Shown here piece after piece: positions 17,500 to 25,557 of a stretch of 64,000 bases of DNA. The translations under genes were made by a program, and so were the position numbers. Position 1 is the stretch's first letter. Every line of letters begins with the position of its first letter. This stretch comes from Opitutales bacterium (GTDB lineage: Bacteria; Verrucomicrobiota; Verrucomicrobiia; Opitutales; UBA2995), in the NCBI GenBank assembly GCA_022824405.1, contig JAJDZZ010000074.1, positions 1-64,000 on the forward strand, read 5' to 3'. The notes below the pieces were generated by a model. That model was not told the origin of the DNA, searched no databases, and was given only the letters and a program-made list of their open reading frames with translations.

Positions 17500-19113
17500 G
17501 TGAAATCCGTGGTCAAATTTCTCTTCTTCACATATCTCTGTGTCCTCTGCGCCCTCCGTGGTTTTTCTATCTCCCCTTCACAAATGGAGCCGATTACGGA
17601 TAGCGCCACAATGTCCAAGGGTGAGGAGCTGGCCAAGAGACATTGCATCGCCTGTCACGCTTATACCCCTCCCGAGTTGCTGACAAAAAGGAGCTGGAAT
17701 TTCCTCCTGACCTACATGGGCATGCGCATGGGAATTGACGATACGAGTTTTGTGCCCCATCCCGACGAAGTTGAGAAAAACGTCCTGGAAGCCCGTCGCC
17801 TGACGCTGAGCGCGAGTAATCTCATTCCCGAAAAACCGGCAATGAGCAAGCAAGACTGGATGCTACTCAGGCAGTATTACGCCGATCATGCTCCGGAGGC
17901 TCCTCTTCTGCCGGAAAACAAACCCCTGTCGAGCGGTTCTGTGGATATCTTTGAGGAAAAGAAGCATCGTTATCAGGTTAAGGGTTCGATTGTGTCCCTG
18001 GTTCACATCGACGAAATAAACGGACAAATATTGATCGGCGATAGCCGGAACCAGCAACTCACCATCCTCGATTCCGATCTGGAATGGTTGAACCACATAT
18101 CTTCCAAGGGCGCATTCTGGGTGGATGCCATCCCATCCGCCAAAGACCTATACCTTCTTTCCGTTGGGGACATACCTGGCATATTCTCAGAACAGAAATT
18201 GGGTAAATTGGCTTACGGCCGGAGAATTGGAAACATGTACTATCCTCGCGGCATGATTCTGACAGATCTCTACAGGCCGACGGACATCGAATTGGCCGAC
18301 CTGGACAATGATGGAATCGACGAATTACTGGTCTGCAGTTTCGGTGATGAAGGCGGAGATTTTTCTATCTTTAATCGCAAGAAGATCGGCGTGGAATTTG
18401 AATCCAAACCGGTTTTGACCCTCTATAAAGGTACCGGCGCTTTGCAATGCTCCACCCACGACTTCAACTACGATGGCTTTCAAGATATTGTATTGCTGGT
18501 AGGGGATTCCGATGAACACCTGAGCCTGTTCATCAATCACGGCAATAAGAGCTTTACGGAAAAGCAAATTTTCAAAACCCATCCGTCATGGGGATCTATG
18601 CGATTTCAATTGGTCGACATCGACCAGGACGGTGAAATGGACATCCTGACCACGAATGGCGACAACGTGGACTCCGATCCCTACAATACTTTGAAGCGAT
18701 ATCATGGCGTTCGCGTGTATTTGAATATGGGAGACCTGAATTTCCAGGAGCGCTATTTCTATCCCATGTACGGCTGTTACCACCTGGAAGCTCACGATTA
18801 CGACCTGGATGGGGATATCGATATTGCCGCCACTTCCTTTTATCCGGATTTCAATGCGGAACGACCGGAGAACTTTGTCTATTTGGAACAAACGGAGCCC
18901 CTGAAATTTTCACCCAAGGTGCATCCCTCAACCCAAACAGGCCGGTGGATGACCATGGACGCCGGGGATCTCGATCAGGATGGGGATATCGACATAGCAT
19001 TGGGAGGCGCCTATGTTCCTTTGGGATTGCCGGTCGGCCACGAAGCCGATCTTGCCGAAATGATGGAAACGGGACCGACACTGCTCTTCCTGGAAAATAA
19101 AGCGGCAGATTAG
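17500..19113 (+). CDS. Exported cytochrome c / FG-GAP (VCBS) repeat protein
   Basis: A 537-aa protein with an N-terminal heme-binding motif C-I-A-C-H (C49, C52, H53) and a downstream M-G-M-R-M-G region that could supply the axial methionine. Behind it are at least four FG-GAP/VCBS-type calcium loops (D-L-D-N-D-G-I-D-E, D-I-D-Q-D-G-E-M-D, D-Y-D-L-D-G-D-I-D, D-L-D-Q-D-G-D-I-D), the signature of a beta-propeller. Such proteins are exported; the function is unknown, perhaps electron transfer linked to a dehydrogenase-like or binding propeller. The only frame giving a signal peptide starts at a GTG (17500). That peptide, including L-C-V-L-C-A-L-R-G, is encoded by the inverted form of an interspersed repeat. 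An internal ATG (17584) would lack export. Confidence 0.8.
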   Translation: MKSVVKFLFFTYLCVLCALRGFSISPSQMEPITDSATMSKGEELAKRHCIACHAYTPPELLTKRSWNFLLTYMGMRMGIDDTSFVPHPDEVEKNVLEARRLTLSASNLIPEKPAMSKQDWMLLRQYYADHAPEAPLLPENKPLSSGSVDIFEEKKHRYQVKGSIVSLVHIDEINGQILIGDSRNQQLTILDSDLEWLNHISSKGAFWVDAIPSAKDLYLLSVGDIPGIFSEQKLGKLAYGRRIGNMYYPRGMILTDLYRPTDIELADLDNDGIDELLVCSFGDEGGDFSIFNRKKIGVEFESKPVLTLYKGTGALQCSTHDFNYDGFQDIVLLVGDSDEHLSLFINHGNKSFTEKQIFKTHPSWGSMRFQLVDIDQDGEMDILTTNGDNVDSDPYNTLKRYHGVRVYLNMGDLNFQERYFYPMYGCYHLEAHDYDLDGDIDIAATSFYPDFNAERPENFVYLEQTEPLKFSPKVHPSTQTGRWMTMDAGDLDQDGDIDIALGGAYVPLGLPVGHEADLAEMMETGPTLLFLENKAAD

Positions 19114-19150
19114 TCGGAGAGAAAAGGGCTGACCCATTTCTCTCAAGCAA

Positions 19151-19179
19151 GGAACCCGCCGGTAATGCCGGCGGGTTCC
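19151..19179. terminator. Strong bidirectional stem-loop
   Basis: A perfect 12-bp stem, GGAACCCGCCGG (19151-19162) with CCGGCGGGTTCC (19168-19179), closes a 5-nt loop. It lies between the convergent 3' ends of the cytochrome protein (19113) and the TonB receptor (19205) and probably terminates both. A-rich and T-rich flanks are short. Confidence 0.75.
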
Positions 19180-19204
19180 TGGAAAAGGAATTCAGGATTT
19201 GCTC

Positions 19205-22200
19205 CTAGAAATTCAGAGTGGTGGTGAAGAACCAGCGTTTTTCAGGAGATGACCTGATAATCGCCGTGTATCCGTCGGGGTTGGTCGTCACGACCAACGG
19301 ATCGCCGTCATCCAGGACATTGACCATATTCAACTGGAATTTCAGATTGGTGCCGTCGGTCAACTTCATCTGGTAGCTTAGCCAGATATCTCCAGTGAGG
19401 TCCTCGCCTCCATAATATGGATTGTCCAGTTCCGGGACAAGGAGGTTCAGGTCGTTTCGCATGAGGGGGTAGCCGGTGGCAACCTTGTCCTGCCAACGGA
19501 TGGCGCCGCCAGCGGCGAATCCTTGGAGAAAACCTTCCCTGAAACTATAATTGGTGACCAGGTTGAAACGCCACTTGCGCAGTTCGGTGGCGACCGTTCC
19601 CTCCTTGGATGCAGCCGAGGCCAGAGACGAAAGCGGGTCGTTGGTCCAAGTTGTTCTAACCCGGGTAGTTTCAGTCCATCCGCCCCGAGACATATCCCAA
19701 AGACCGAGGGACTTCAGGTTGTTGGTCACTGTCTCCGTGTAGGGGGTTAGGGACTGCAGGCCGTTGGAGAAAATACTCTCCGTCTTGGTGGCATTGAAGG
19801 TCATGCGCCAGCCCGGGGTAATGTTAAGGGTTGCTTCGATCTCGAATCCTTCCGCAACGAGATCGGCCACCGAACTCAGGCCGCTGATGCTGTCCTTGAC
19901 AATGGATTGGGCGCCTTCCGGGCCGTCCAAGCGATAATTCAGAGCTTCCACCGTCGACGGGGGCAACGCATCGTAGAGAAGCGCATTGATGACCTCGTCA
20001 TAGGAATTGAAGGGCCCGATCAGGCTTGGATCGGCGGGAAAGGGGTAACCGTCCTGGTTGGGTTGGCCGAAGACCACCTCTTCAAAGGAAGGGTTTTCTT
20101 CAGGATCCTTTATCCAACCGTTTTTGGAATTCAGCCAGCGAGAGGCAAAACCATCCGTCCAGGTGAATTGCCAGAGGGAGCCTTGAATATTCCGGTTGGT
20201 AAAGTTCTTACTGCTGGTTTCATACCAGTTTGCCCGGAACAGGAGCCGGTCCTGCAACAGGCCCACGGTAAAGCCCAACTCGGAGGTTTCACCGGAAGGC
20301 GGCTGGATGACCTGATTGAAGATATCGCGCCGGACCGATGCCGGGTTGAAGTTCTCCGATTCAGACCAGTGAACGCTGAAACTGGGATTACCCATCCATC
20401 CTCTCGTCCAATCGAGTGGAACGTGGGCCACGGCCTGCAGGGTGTTGGTATCTCCCTCGGCGGCCAAAACGGGGTCTCCATTGTTCTTCCAGTTTACCCA
20501 GGATTCCTCAAGTTTGTAGGAACCGTCAGGATTCTGAATATTCTGAATCTCGTAGGTCTTGCTTTCGTCGGTACGGAGACCGTATGTCACGACGAGGTGG
20601 TCTTCCAAAAACCTGCTTTGCAAAGTCAGGGCCTCGGAATCGATGGTTTGACGTGATCGACCCGGCCAAAGCACGAGGCTCCTTGCCCGCACCGTGCTCT
20701 GTTTTATTGTCAAAGGAGTTTCTTCTCTAGCGGCATAATAATTGTTGAAGAAGTCGCCTTCCTTGGGCAGTTGCAGGTCGAGCGGTTCCGTATACAACCG
20801 CATGTCGGAAGGAGTTTTTGCATCCCACTGGGCATCGCCGACATAGGCCCAGGCAAACATTCTTCCACCCCACGCTCCCGGTCTGTTGACGAGGGTGCGG
20901 TAATTCTGATTCGCGTCATGACCGGTATCCCAACTCAGGGCATCCCCAAAGTTCCGGGCATTCTTTTCCCAACTGGACAGCAGGCCGGTAAAAACGTGTT
21001 TTCCCAACCACTTGGTCCAGCGGTCGGTGTCTGTGAAGTCCAACTCATAAAAGGCCGTTAACCTTTCGGTATCGTGCGACGTCCAGAATTTGTTAACGGG
21101 GTCCCATTGACCGTTCATCATGGGTCGGCCGACATTGGGGTTGGGAGCTCCATTCGGAAGGTACACGGCGGTATCGATTCTTACGGCCGCATAAGTCGCC
21201 CGACCAAAGGGGAAGAACCTTTCATGGTAGAGATCCTGCTTGTCCACAGAGAACTCGAATCCCGCTTTTCCATTGAAAAAGGTTTGTTCCAAAGTAAGGT
21301 TATGGGCATCGAAATTATGCAGGGCGTACTGGGCTTTGCCTTGGAGAAGCAGGTTTTCATAATCGAGGATGTTCTTGTCCATGATGACAGGGTCCCTGAA
21401 GCCATTCCCATACCAGCGATAATTTCCATTATTATGGGTTGCATAGGTGGGGAAATAACCTGGGGTATAGGTTTTGCCATCGGTCCACAAAAACCTGCCG
21501 GAGGTTCCGTGAATGACTTGTACCTTATCCCATACGCCATCATTGAAGCCGACGGAGGGGGCTCCTGTTGGATTGCCATAGATGAGGGCGTATGAATTCC
21601 AAAGGGCTGGCTGCGAGGTGTATTCCAATCCTGGATCATCCTGTCCGCGAAAGATGGCATTGATGGTCCATTGGGGTGCGGCATACTTGTTCCGCCAATC
21701 GTCCGGCCAATTATTATTCGGTTTTTGGCCTGTCATGATGTCCGCTTCGGTAGACCCGGGCGGCTGCCACCAGGATGTGAAGAGATCGGAGGGCGGAATG
21801 GGATCCGGGGGCGTTCCATTTCTCTCCGCCCGTTCCCAGTGTCCACGGAGAATGGTCCTGTCCAGCAAATTGGAATTTTCGTTTTCAAAGAGGACGGCCG
21901 TCAAAGCCAGAAAGTAACGAGAATCTTTTTCGTAAGCGGGTTCCTGCCGGAAAGTGATGTTTTCGTGCATCGCATTGACACGAACAGCCAAGCGGTCTTC
22001 GGCAAGGACCCGATTGAAGTCCACAGTACCTCGGTAGGTACCGTGGGAACCCACCCTTGCGGAAATCTTGTTGAAATCGGAACCCGTCACCGCCTTTTTC
22101 AAGGAACTCTCTACAATGCCTCCCGGTTCTCCTATCCCAAAGAGAATGGAGTTCGGGCCACGGCTGACGGTGACTCGCTCGGTGTTGTAACTGTCAAAAC

Positions 22201-22663
22201 CGAAAAGAGACAGAAAGTAGTCACGGGTGGTCGAAGCGCTGCTCAATCCACGGACACGGGTGTTCCCGCCGGGATTTGCCCGGGCGTTGTTGTTGGCGTT
22301 GGTATCCCCGGCCGCCGCGCCGGGTCCGGCAAAGTTTCCAACCGCTCCGCCAATCTCGGTGCTCGGGGTGTAAACCAGCAGATCCTCGACGCTGGTCGTG
22401 GCAGTGTCCTCCAGGAAATCCTGAGTGATTACCGTTATGGCGGAGCCAACGTCTCTTAGGTTGGTTTTGATGCGCGTCCCCGCCAAAGTGCTGGCCGCCG
22501 TATACCCGGTTTGGTCAGCCGCCTCGATGATAAACGGACTGAGTGTGAAAATATCCGATTCATCCTCATCTTCCTGCGCAAGGATGGAGGAAAGAAATAA
22601 CGAGGTGAAGGCAAGGGATAGAGTGCACAATTGCCAAGCCCGTATGCTCTGTACTTTAATCAT
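19205..22663 (-). CDS. TonB-dependent outer-membrane receptor (about 1152 aa)
   Basis: Second large TonB receptor, same family as the one at 10847. The frame is open to a GTG at 22735, but the ATG at 22663 begins a normal signal peptide ending L-A-Q-E-D. The mature start has F-T-L-S-P-F-I-I, then the plug (T-L-A-G-T-R-I-K-T-N-L-R-D-V, V-I-T-Q-D-F-L-E-D, R-V-R-G-L-S-S-A, G-I-G-E-P-G-G-I-V). The barrel ends with aromatic F-F-T-T-T-L-N-F. No classical TonB box was identified. It converges on the cytochrome gene and is followed upstream by a gene remnant and an ADP-ribosylglycohydrolase-like gene. The likely role is uptake of an oligosaccharide; it may be paired with the PhoD-like proteins. Confidence 0.92.
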   Translation of the reverse strand: MIKVQSIRAWQLCTLSLAFTSLFLSSILAQEDEDESDIFTLSPFIIEAADQTGYTAASTLAGTRIKTNLRDVGSAITVITQDFLEDTATTSVEDLLVYTPSTEIGGAVGNFAGPGAAAGDTNANNNARANPGGNTRVRGLSSASTTRDYFLSLFGFDSYNTERVTVSRGPNSILFGIGEPGGIVESSLKKAVTGSDFNKISARVGSHGTYRGTVDFNRVLAEDRLAVRVNAMHENITFRQEPAYEKDSRYFLALTAVLFENENSNLLDRTILRGHWERAERNGTPPDPIPPSDLFTSWWQPPGSTEADIMTGQKPNNNWPDDWRNKYAAPQWTINAIFRGQDDPGLEYTSQPALWNSYALIYGNPTGAPSVGFNDGVWDKVQVIHGTSGRFLWTDGKTYTPGYFPTYATHNNGNYRWYGNGFRDPVIMDKNILDYENLLLQGKAQYALHNFDAHNLTLEQTFFNGKAGFEFSVDKQDLYHERFFPFGRATYAAVRIDTAVYLPNGAPNPNVGRPMMNGQWDPVNKFWTSHDTERLTAFYELDFTDTDRWTKWLGKHVFTGLLSSWEKNARNFGDALSWDTGHDANQNYRTLVNRPGAWGGRMFAWAYVGDAQWDAKTPSDMRLYTEPLDLQLPKEGDFFNNYYAAREETPLTIKQSTVRARSLVLWPGRSRQTIDSEALTLQSRFLEDHLVVTYGLRTDESKTYEIQNIQNPDGSYKLEESWVNWKNNGDPVLAAEGDTNTLQAVAHVPLDWTRGWMGNPSFSVHWSESENFNPASVRRDIFNQVIQPPSGETSELGFTVGLLQDRLLFRANWYETSSKNFTNRNIQGSLWQFTWTDGFASRWLNSKNGWIKDPEENPSFEEVVFGQPNQDGYPFPADPSLIGPFNSYDEVINALLYDALPPSTVEALNYRLDGPEGAQSIVKDSISGLSSVADLVAEGFEIEATLNITPGWRMTFNATKTESIFSNGLQSLTPYTETVTNNLKSLGLWDMSRGGWTETTRVRTTWTNDPLSSLASAASKEGTVATELRKWRFNLVTNYSFREGFLQGFAAGGAIRWQDKVATGYPLMRNDLNLLVPELDNPYYGGEDLTGDIWLSYQMKLTDGTNLKFQLNMVNVLDDGDPLVVTTNPDGYTAIIRSSPEKRWFFTTTLNF

Positions 22664-22887
22664 AGTAGCGATTATTTGGGGTTCAGGTTGTAGGTTTACA
22701 CGACCAAGGCATTCCCGGAATGGATAGGATATCACCTCAGTTTATTATCGTGCATCGGTGGAGGGTGGACACAAAATTTAGGAGGTCAACACCCAATTTT
22801 TCCAAATTTACGAATGGCAAAACCTCCATTTGGTTCATTCGGATACTTAATTGATGGCCGGGAAACCAGGCGGAGGGTGGTAGTGTC

Positions 22888-23079
22888 CTACCAGTAACGA
22901 TCCGGTTCGGCGACCATCTGAAGCAGACCTCGTTCAGGGTAGGGGTTCATCCGTAACCATCGCCAGCCTTCCGATGCATCCACCAACAAAGAGGAGACCA
23001 GCCCATTTTTGTCAGACACGCGATTTAGGGTTGTCGCATTCCCATGGGGCGGGTTGTGATCAGTGGAGGGACTGAAAAT
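22888..23079 (-). pseudogene. Possible gene remnant (C-terminal fragment)
   Basis: On the minus strand 63 codons are open up to a TAG at 22888 and read like real protein, with G-N-A-T-T-L-N-R-V-S-D-K-N-G-L-V, V-D-A-S-E-G-W-R-W-L and Q-M-V-A-E-P-D-R-Y-W. There is no sensible start codon, and the frame runs into the next gene on the opposite strand. It could be the tail of a lost gene or a chance open frame. The family was not recognised. Confidence 0.3.
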
Positions 23080-24082
23080 GACTGAGAATAGGAGAATGGA
23101 GGCAGACCCCGGTCTTGCGAATCGTCTTCGGGGGATGATTTGGGGTCAGTTGGTGGGCGATGCCGCCGCCCTGGGCACTCACTGGATCTACAATCTCAGC
23201 GAATTGGCGGCGGCGTATCCGAATGGAGTGGATGGGTTTGAGGAGCCGAAGGAGGGCCACTACCATTTCGGGAAGAAACCGGGCGATCAGACCCACTATG
23301 GAGATGCCGCCTTGGTACTATTGGAATCGATCGCGGAAGAGGGGCAATTTGACCCGGCAAATTTCGGTCGCGCATTCGTTGCGCGATTGAACCCGGAGAC
23401 CTACGAGGGCTATATCGATCATTCCACGCGCGGGACGGTGGAATCGAAGTTGAATTTCGAAGAGTTGCATCCCAGCCGGGAATTCGATTTTCAACAAGGG
23501 GCGGACGACGATCAGTTGGCCACGGCGACTTCCATAGGTCCGGTCATCGCGGCCCATTTTGGGCATCCGGACCTGATGGGCATTGTGGAAAAGGTTACCA
23601 GGGTTCGCCAGAACAACGCTCGCGCCATCGCCTACATGAAGGCGCATGCCCGGATTCTGCTGGAGTTGTTGAATGGCCGGGACATTCACAGTTCGCTTCA
23701 CCGGGTGGAGGAGATTGCGGGAAAGGATTTGGAGTTCGGACCGGAATTGAGGCGCAAGTTTGAGAGCGCGTTCAAGCTTCTTTCCAGGAGTGTGGAAGAG
23801 GCGACAGATAAACTCGGGCAGTCCTGTCCCCTGATCAGTAGTTTTCCTTCTGCCCTGCACGGATTACTGCATTACCGGGGTTCGTTCGAAAGGGCCGTTC
23901 TCGATGTGATTCGGGCGGGAGGGGATAATGCCGGAAGAGCGGCAATGGTAGGTGGGTGGCTTGGCGCTCACCTGGGTATGGAGGCGATTCCGGAAGGATG
24001 GCGGCGGCGATTGAACAAGCGCGATGCCATTGACGGTTGGGTGGAGAGGATAGTGGGACAATCCCCGATTCCCTCCTCCTGA
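23078..24082 (+). CDS. ADP-ribosylglycohydrolase (ARH)-family protein, atypical metal site
   Basis: ARH-fold protein of 334 aa. A GTG at 23063 is possible, but the ATG at 23078 has GGAGGG 7 nt upstream. Family features are G-x-x-x-G-D-A-A-A-L-G-T-H near the N-terminus and G-G-D-N-A-G-R-A-A-M-V-G-G-W-L-G-A near the C-terminus. In active ADP-ribosyl hydrolases these positions read Y-T-D-D-T and G-G-D-T-D-T and bind two magnesium ions. Here the first is T-H-Y-G-D-A and the second lacks the middle aspartate, so the dimetal centre looks incomplete, as in the J1-crystallin-like branch. The activity is therefore uncertain. No signal peptide. It stands alone between the TonB receptor and the AAA ATPase. 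Confidence 0.8.
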   Translation: MTENRRMEADPGLANRLRGMIWGQLVGDAAALGTHWIYNLSELAAAYPNGVDGFEEPKEGHYHFGKKPGDQTHYGDAALVLLESIAEEGQFDPANFGRAFVARLNPETYEGYIDHSTRGTVESKLNFEELHPSREFDFQQGADDDQLATATSIGPVIAAHFGHPDLMGIVEKVTRVRQNNARAIAYMKAHARILLELLNGRDIHSSLHRVEEIAGKDLEFGPELRRKFESAFKLLSRSVEEATDKLGQSCPLISSFPSALHGLLHYRGSFERAVLDVIRAGGDNAGRAAMVGGWLGAHLGMEAIPEGWRRRLNKRDAIDGWVERIVGQSPIPSS

Positions 24083-24121
24083 TTTGGCCCCTGCCTTCGC
24101 GCTTTTCCCGTAGAATTACCG

Positions 24122-24178
24122 TTTAACCTTGTATTTTTAAAGGTTACCTTTAGTTTTAACCTTGTATTTTTAAAGGTT
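24122..24178 (+). promoter_or_regulatory. Two identical palindromic boxes upstream of the ATPase gene
   Basis: A 24-bp unit occurs twice without mismatch (24122-24145 and 24155-24178), 33 bp apart. Each unit is an inverted repeat with arms AACCTT and AAGGTT around a 9-bp AT-rich spacer. The right arm of the second copy contains AAAGG, 5 nt before the ATG, and is the only ribosome binding site in view. The boxes could be a tandem operator or an RNA hairpin that hides the ribosome binding site. Confidence 0.6.
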
Positions 24179-24181
24179 TTA

Positions 24182-25489
24182 ATGAAACGCCTCGTCGAGA
24201 AAGATTTATTGGCCTGGGTTGACAACCCGCGGCGCAAGCCACTCCTGGTGCGAGGGGCCCGCCAAGTTGGTAAGACTTGGTCTGTCCTTACGCTTGGCCA
24301 AGAACGATTCGGCGGGCGCGTTCACAGGATCGATTTTGAAAGAAATCCCGATTGGAATCCAATTTTCGAAAAAAATTTGGATGTTCGGAGAATACTGTCG
24401 GAACTGGAAATACTGCTCAACAAGCGAATCGAACCAGAAAAAGATCTATTGTTTTTGGATGAAATTCAAAGCTGCCCGCGAGCTATTATGGCCTTGCGCT
24501 ACTTCTATGAGGAAGTCCCGGAGCTTCATGTGATAGCGGCCGGTTCCCTGCTCGAATTCGCTATTTCAGACATTTCCTTTCCGGTAGGCCGCATCCAATT
24601 CCTGGAAATGAAACCGCTCACATTTTATGAATTTCTCTTGGCCCTCGACAAACCGTCAATGGCCCAAGCGCTGACGGTTCTTCCTCCGCGGGATTCGGAT
24701 ACCATTCACCTGGCATTGATGCGCGAACTACGCGACTACCTCCTGGTTGGCGGCATGCCCGAGGCCGTAGCTGCTTACGTCGAAACCCAAAGCATCGAAG
24801 AGGCGTTGGGCAGGCAGGAGGACCTCATCCTGACCTATCGGCAAGACTTTTCGAAATATGCCCCCAGAGCGGACAAGCGATGCATAAATACGGTGCTGAC
24901 GAATGTAGCGCGGTCGGTGGGCAAAATCGTAAAATACTCGAAATTAGCTGAAGGATTTTCTACGCCAACCATTCACAAAGCGTTCGATCTTCTTTGTATG
25001 GCCCGGGTGATTACCAAAGTCAGATCGAGCAGTCCCAGTGGAACGCCGCTCTCGGCGAACGCCTCTGAAAAGCGCTTCAAGGCCTTCATTGTAGACGTGG
25101 GCCTCATGAGAGCCTTAGTAGGCGTTTCGGCAGGGGAAGTAGTGAGGCAAAGCCAGTTGCTCGGGATCTATCAAGGGGCGCTGGGCGAGCAATTCGTTGC
25201 TCAAGAGCTAATAGCCGCAAAGAAAAACGATGTCTATTTCTGGCGTCGACAGGCAAAAAGCAGCCAGGCGGAGGTCGATTTTCTTATCTCGCAGAAAGGC
25301 AAAATAATGCCGATCGAAGTAAAAAGTGGCAGTTCGGGTAGCCTCAAAAGCCTGCATCTATTGCTTCAAACCTATCCGAATTGCCCCCGAGGCTTTGTTT
25401 TGTCCGATAGGCCTTATGGAGAGATTGATGCGCAAAACCTTACTTTTTTACCCTTGTATTGCGCTGGCGGTCTCTCCTCCGTGCTTTGA
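24182..25489 (+). CDS. AAA ATPase with DUF4143 and PD-(D/E)XK-like C-terminus
   Basis: Protein of 435 aa of the AAA_14/DUF4143 family, widespread and patchily distributed in bacteria. The Walker A is G-A-R-Q-V-G-K-T (about residues 20-28), the Walker B L-L-F-L-D-E-I-Q, and a sensor region V-I-A-A-G-S-L-L-E-F follows. The DUF4143 part (about 200-330) has a winged-helix-like segment. The C-terminus shows G-A-L-G-E-Q-F-V, then A-E-V-D-F-L-I and I-E-V-K-S-G, the pattern of a restriction-endonuclease-like fold. The cellular role is not established; these genes often behave as mobile or defence-associated passengers. It is a single gene preceded by two identical palindromes and has lower GC upstream, consistent with acquisition. 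Confidence 0.88.
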   Translation: MKRLVEKDLLAWVDNPRRKPLLVRGARQVGKTWSVLTLGQERFGGRVHRIDFERNPDWNPIFEKNLDVRRILSELEILLNKRIEPEKDLLFLDEIQSCPRAIMALRYFYEEVPELHVIAAGSLLEFAISDISFPVGRIQFLEMKPLTFYEFLLALDKPSMAQALTVLPPRDSDTIHLALMRELRDYLLVGGMPEAVAAYVETQSIEEALGRQEDLILTYRQDFSKYAPRADKRCINTVLTNVARSVGKIVKYSKLAEGFSTPTIHKAFDLLCMARVITKVRSSSPSGTPLSANASEKRFKAFIVDVGLMRALVGVSAGEVVRQSQLLGIYQGALGEQFVAQELIAAKKNDVYFWRRQAKSSQAEVDFLISQKGKIMPIEVKSGSSGSLKSLHLLLQTYPNCPRGFVLSDRPYGEIDAQNLTFLPLYCAGGLSSVL

Positions 25490-25557
25490 CCACGACCTTG
25501 GTTACTTGTTATGCCGTTGGAAACTGATCTTGATCGCTCCCCTATTCCAACTCTCCT

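Noticed and set aside
24122-24178. Repeats as a possible CRISPR array
   Set aside because: Only two units with a 9-bp gap, no spacers of constant length and no cas genes; a regulatory element is more likely.
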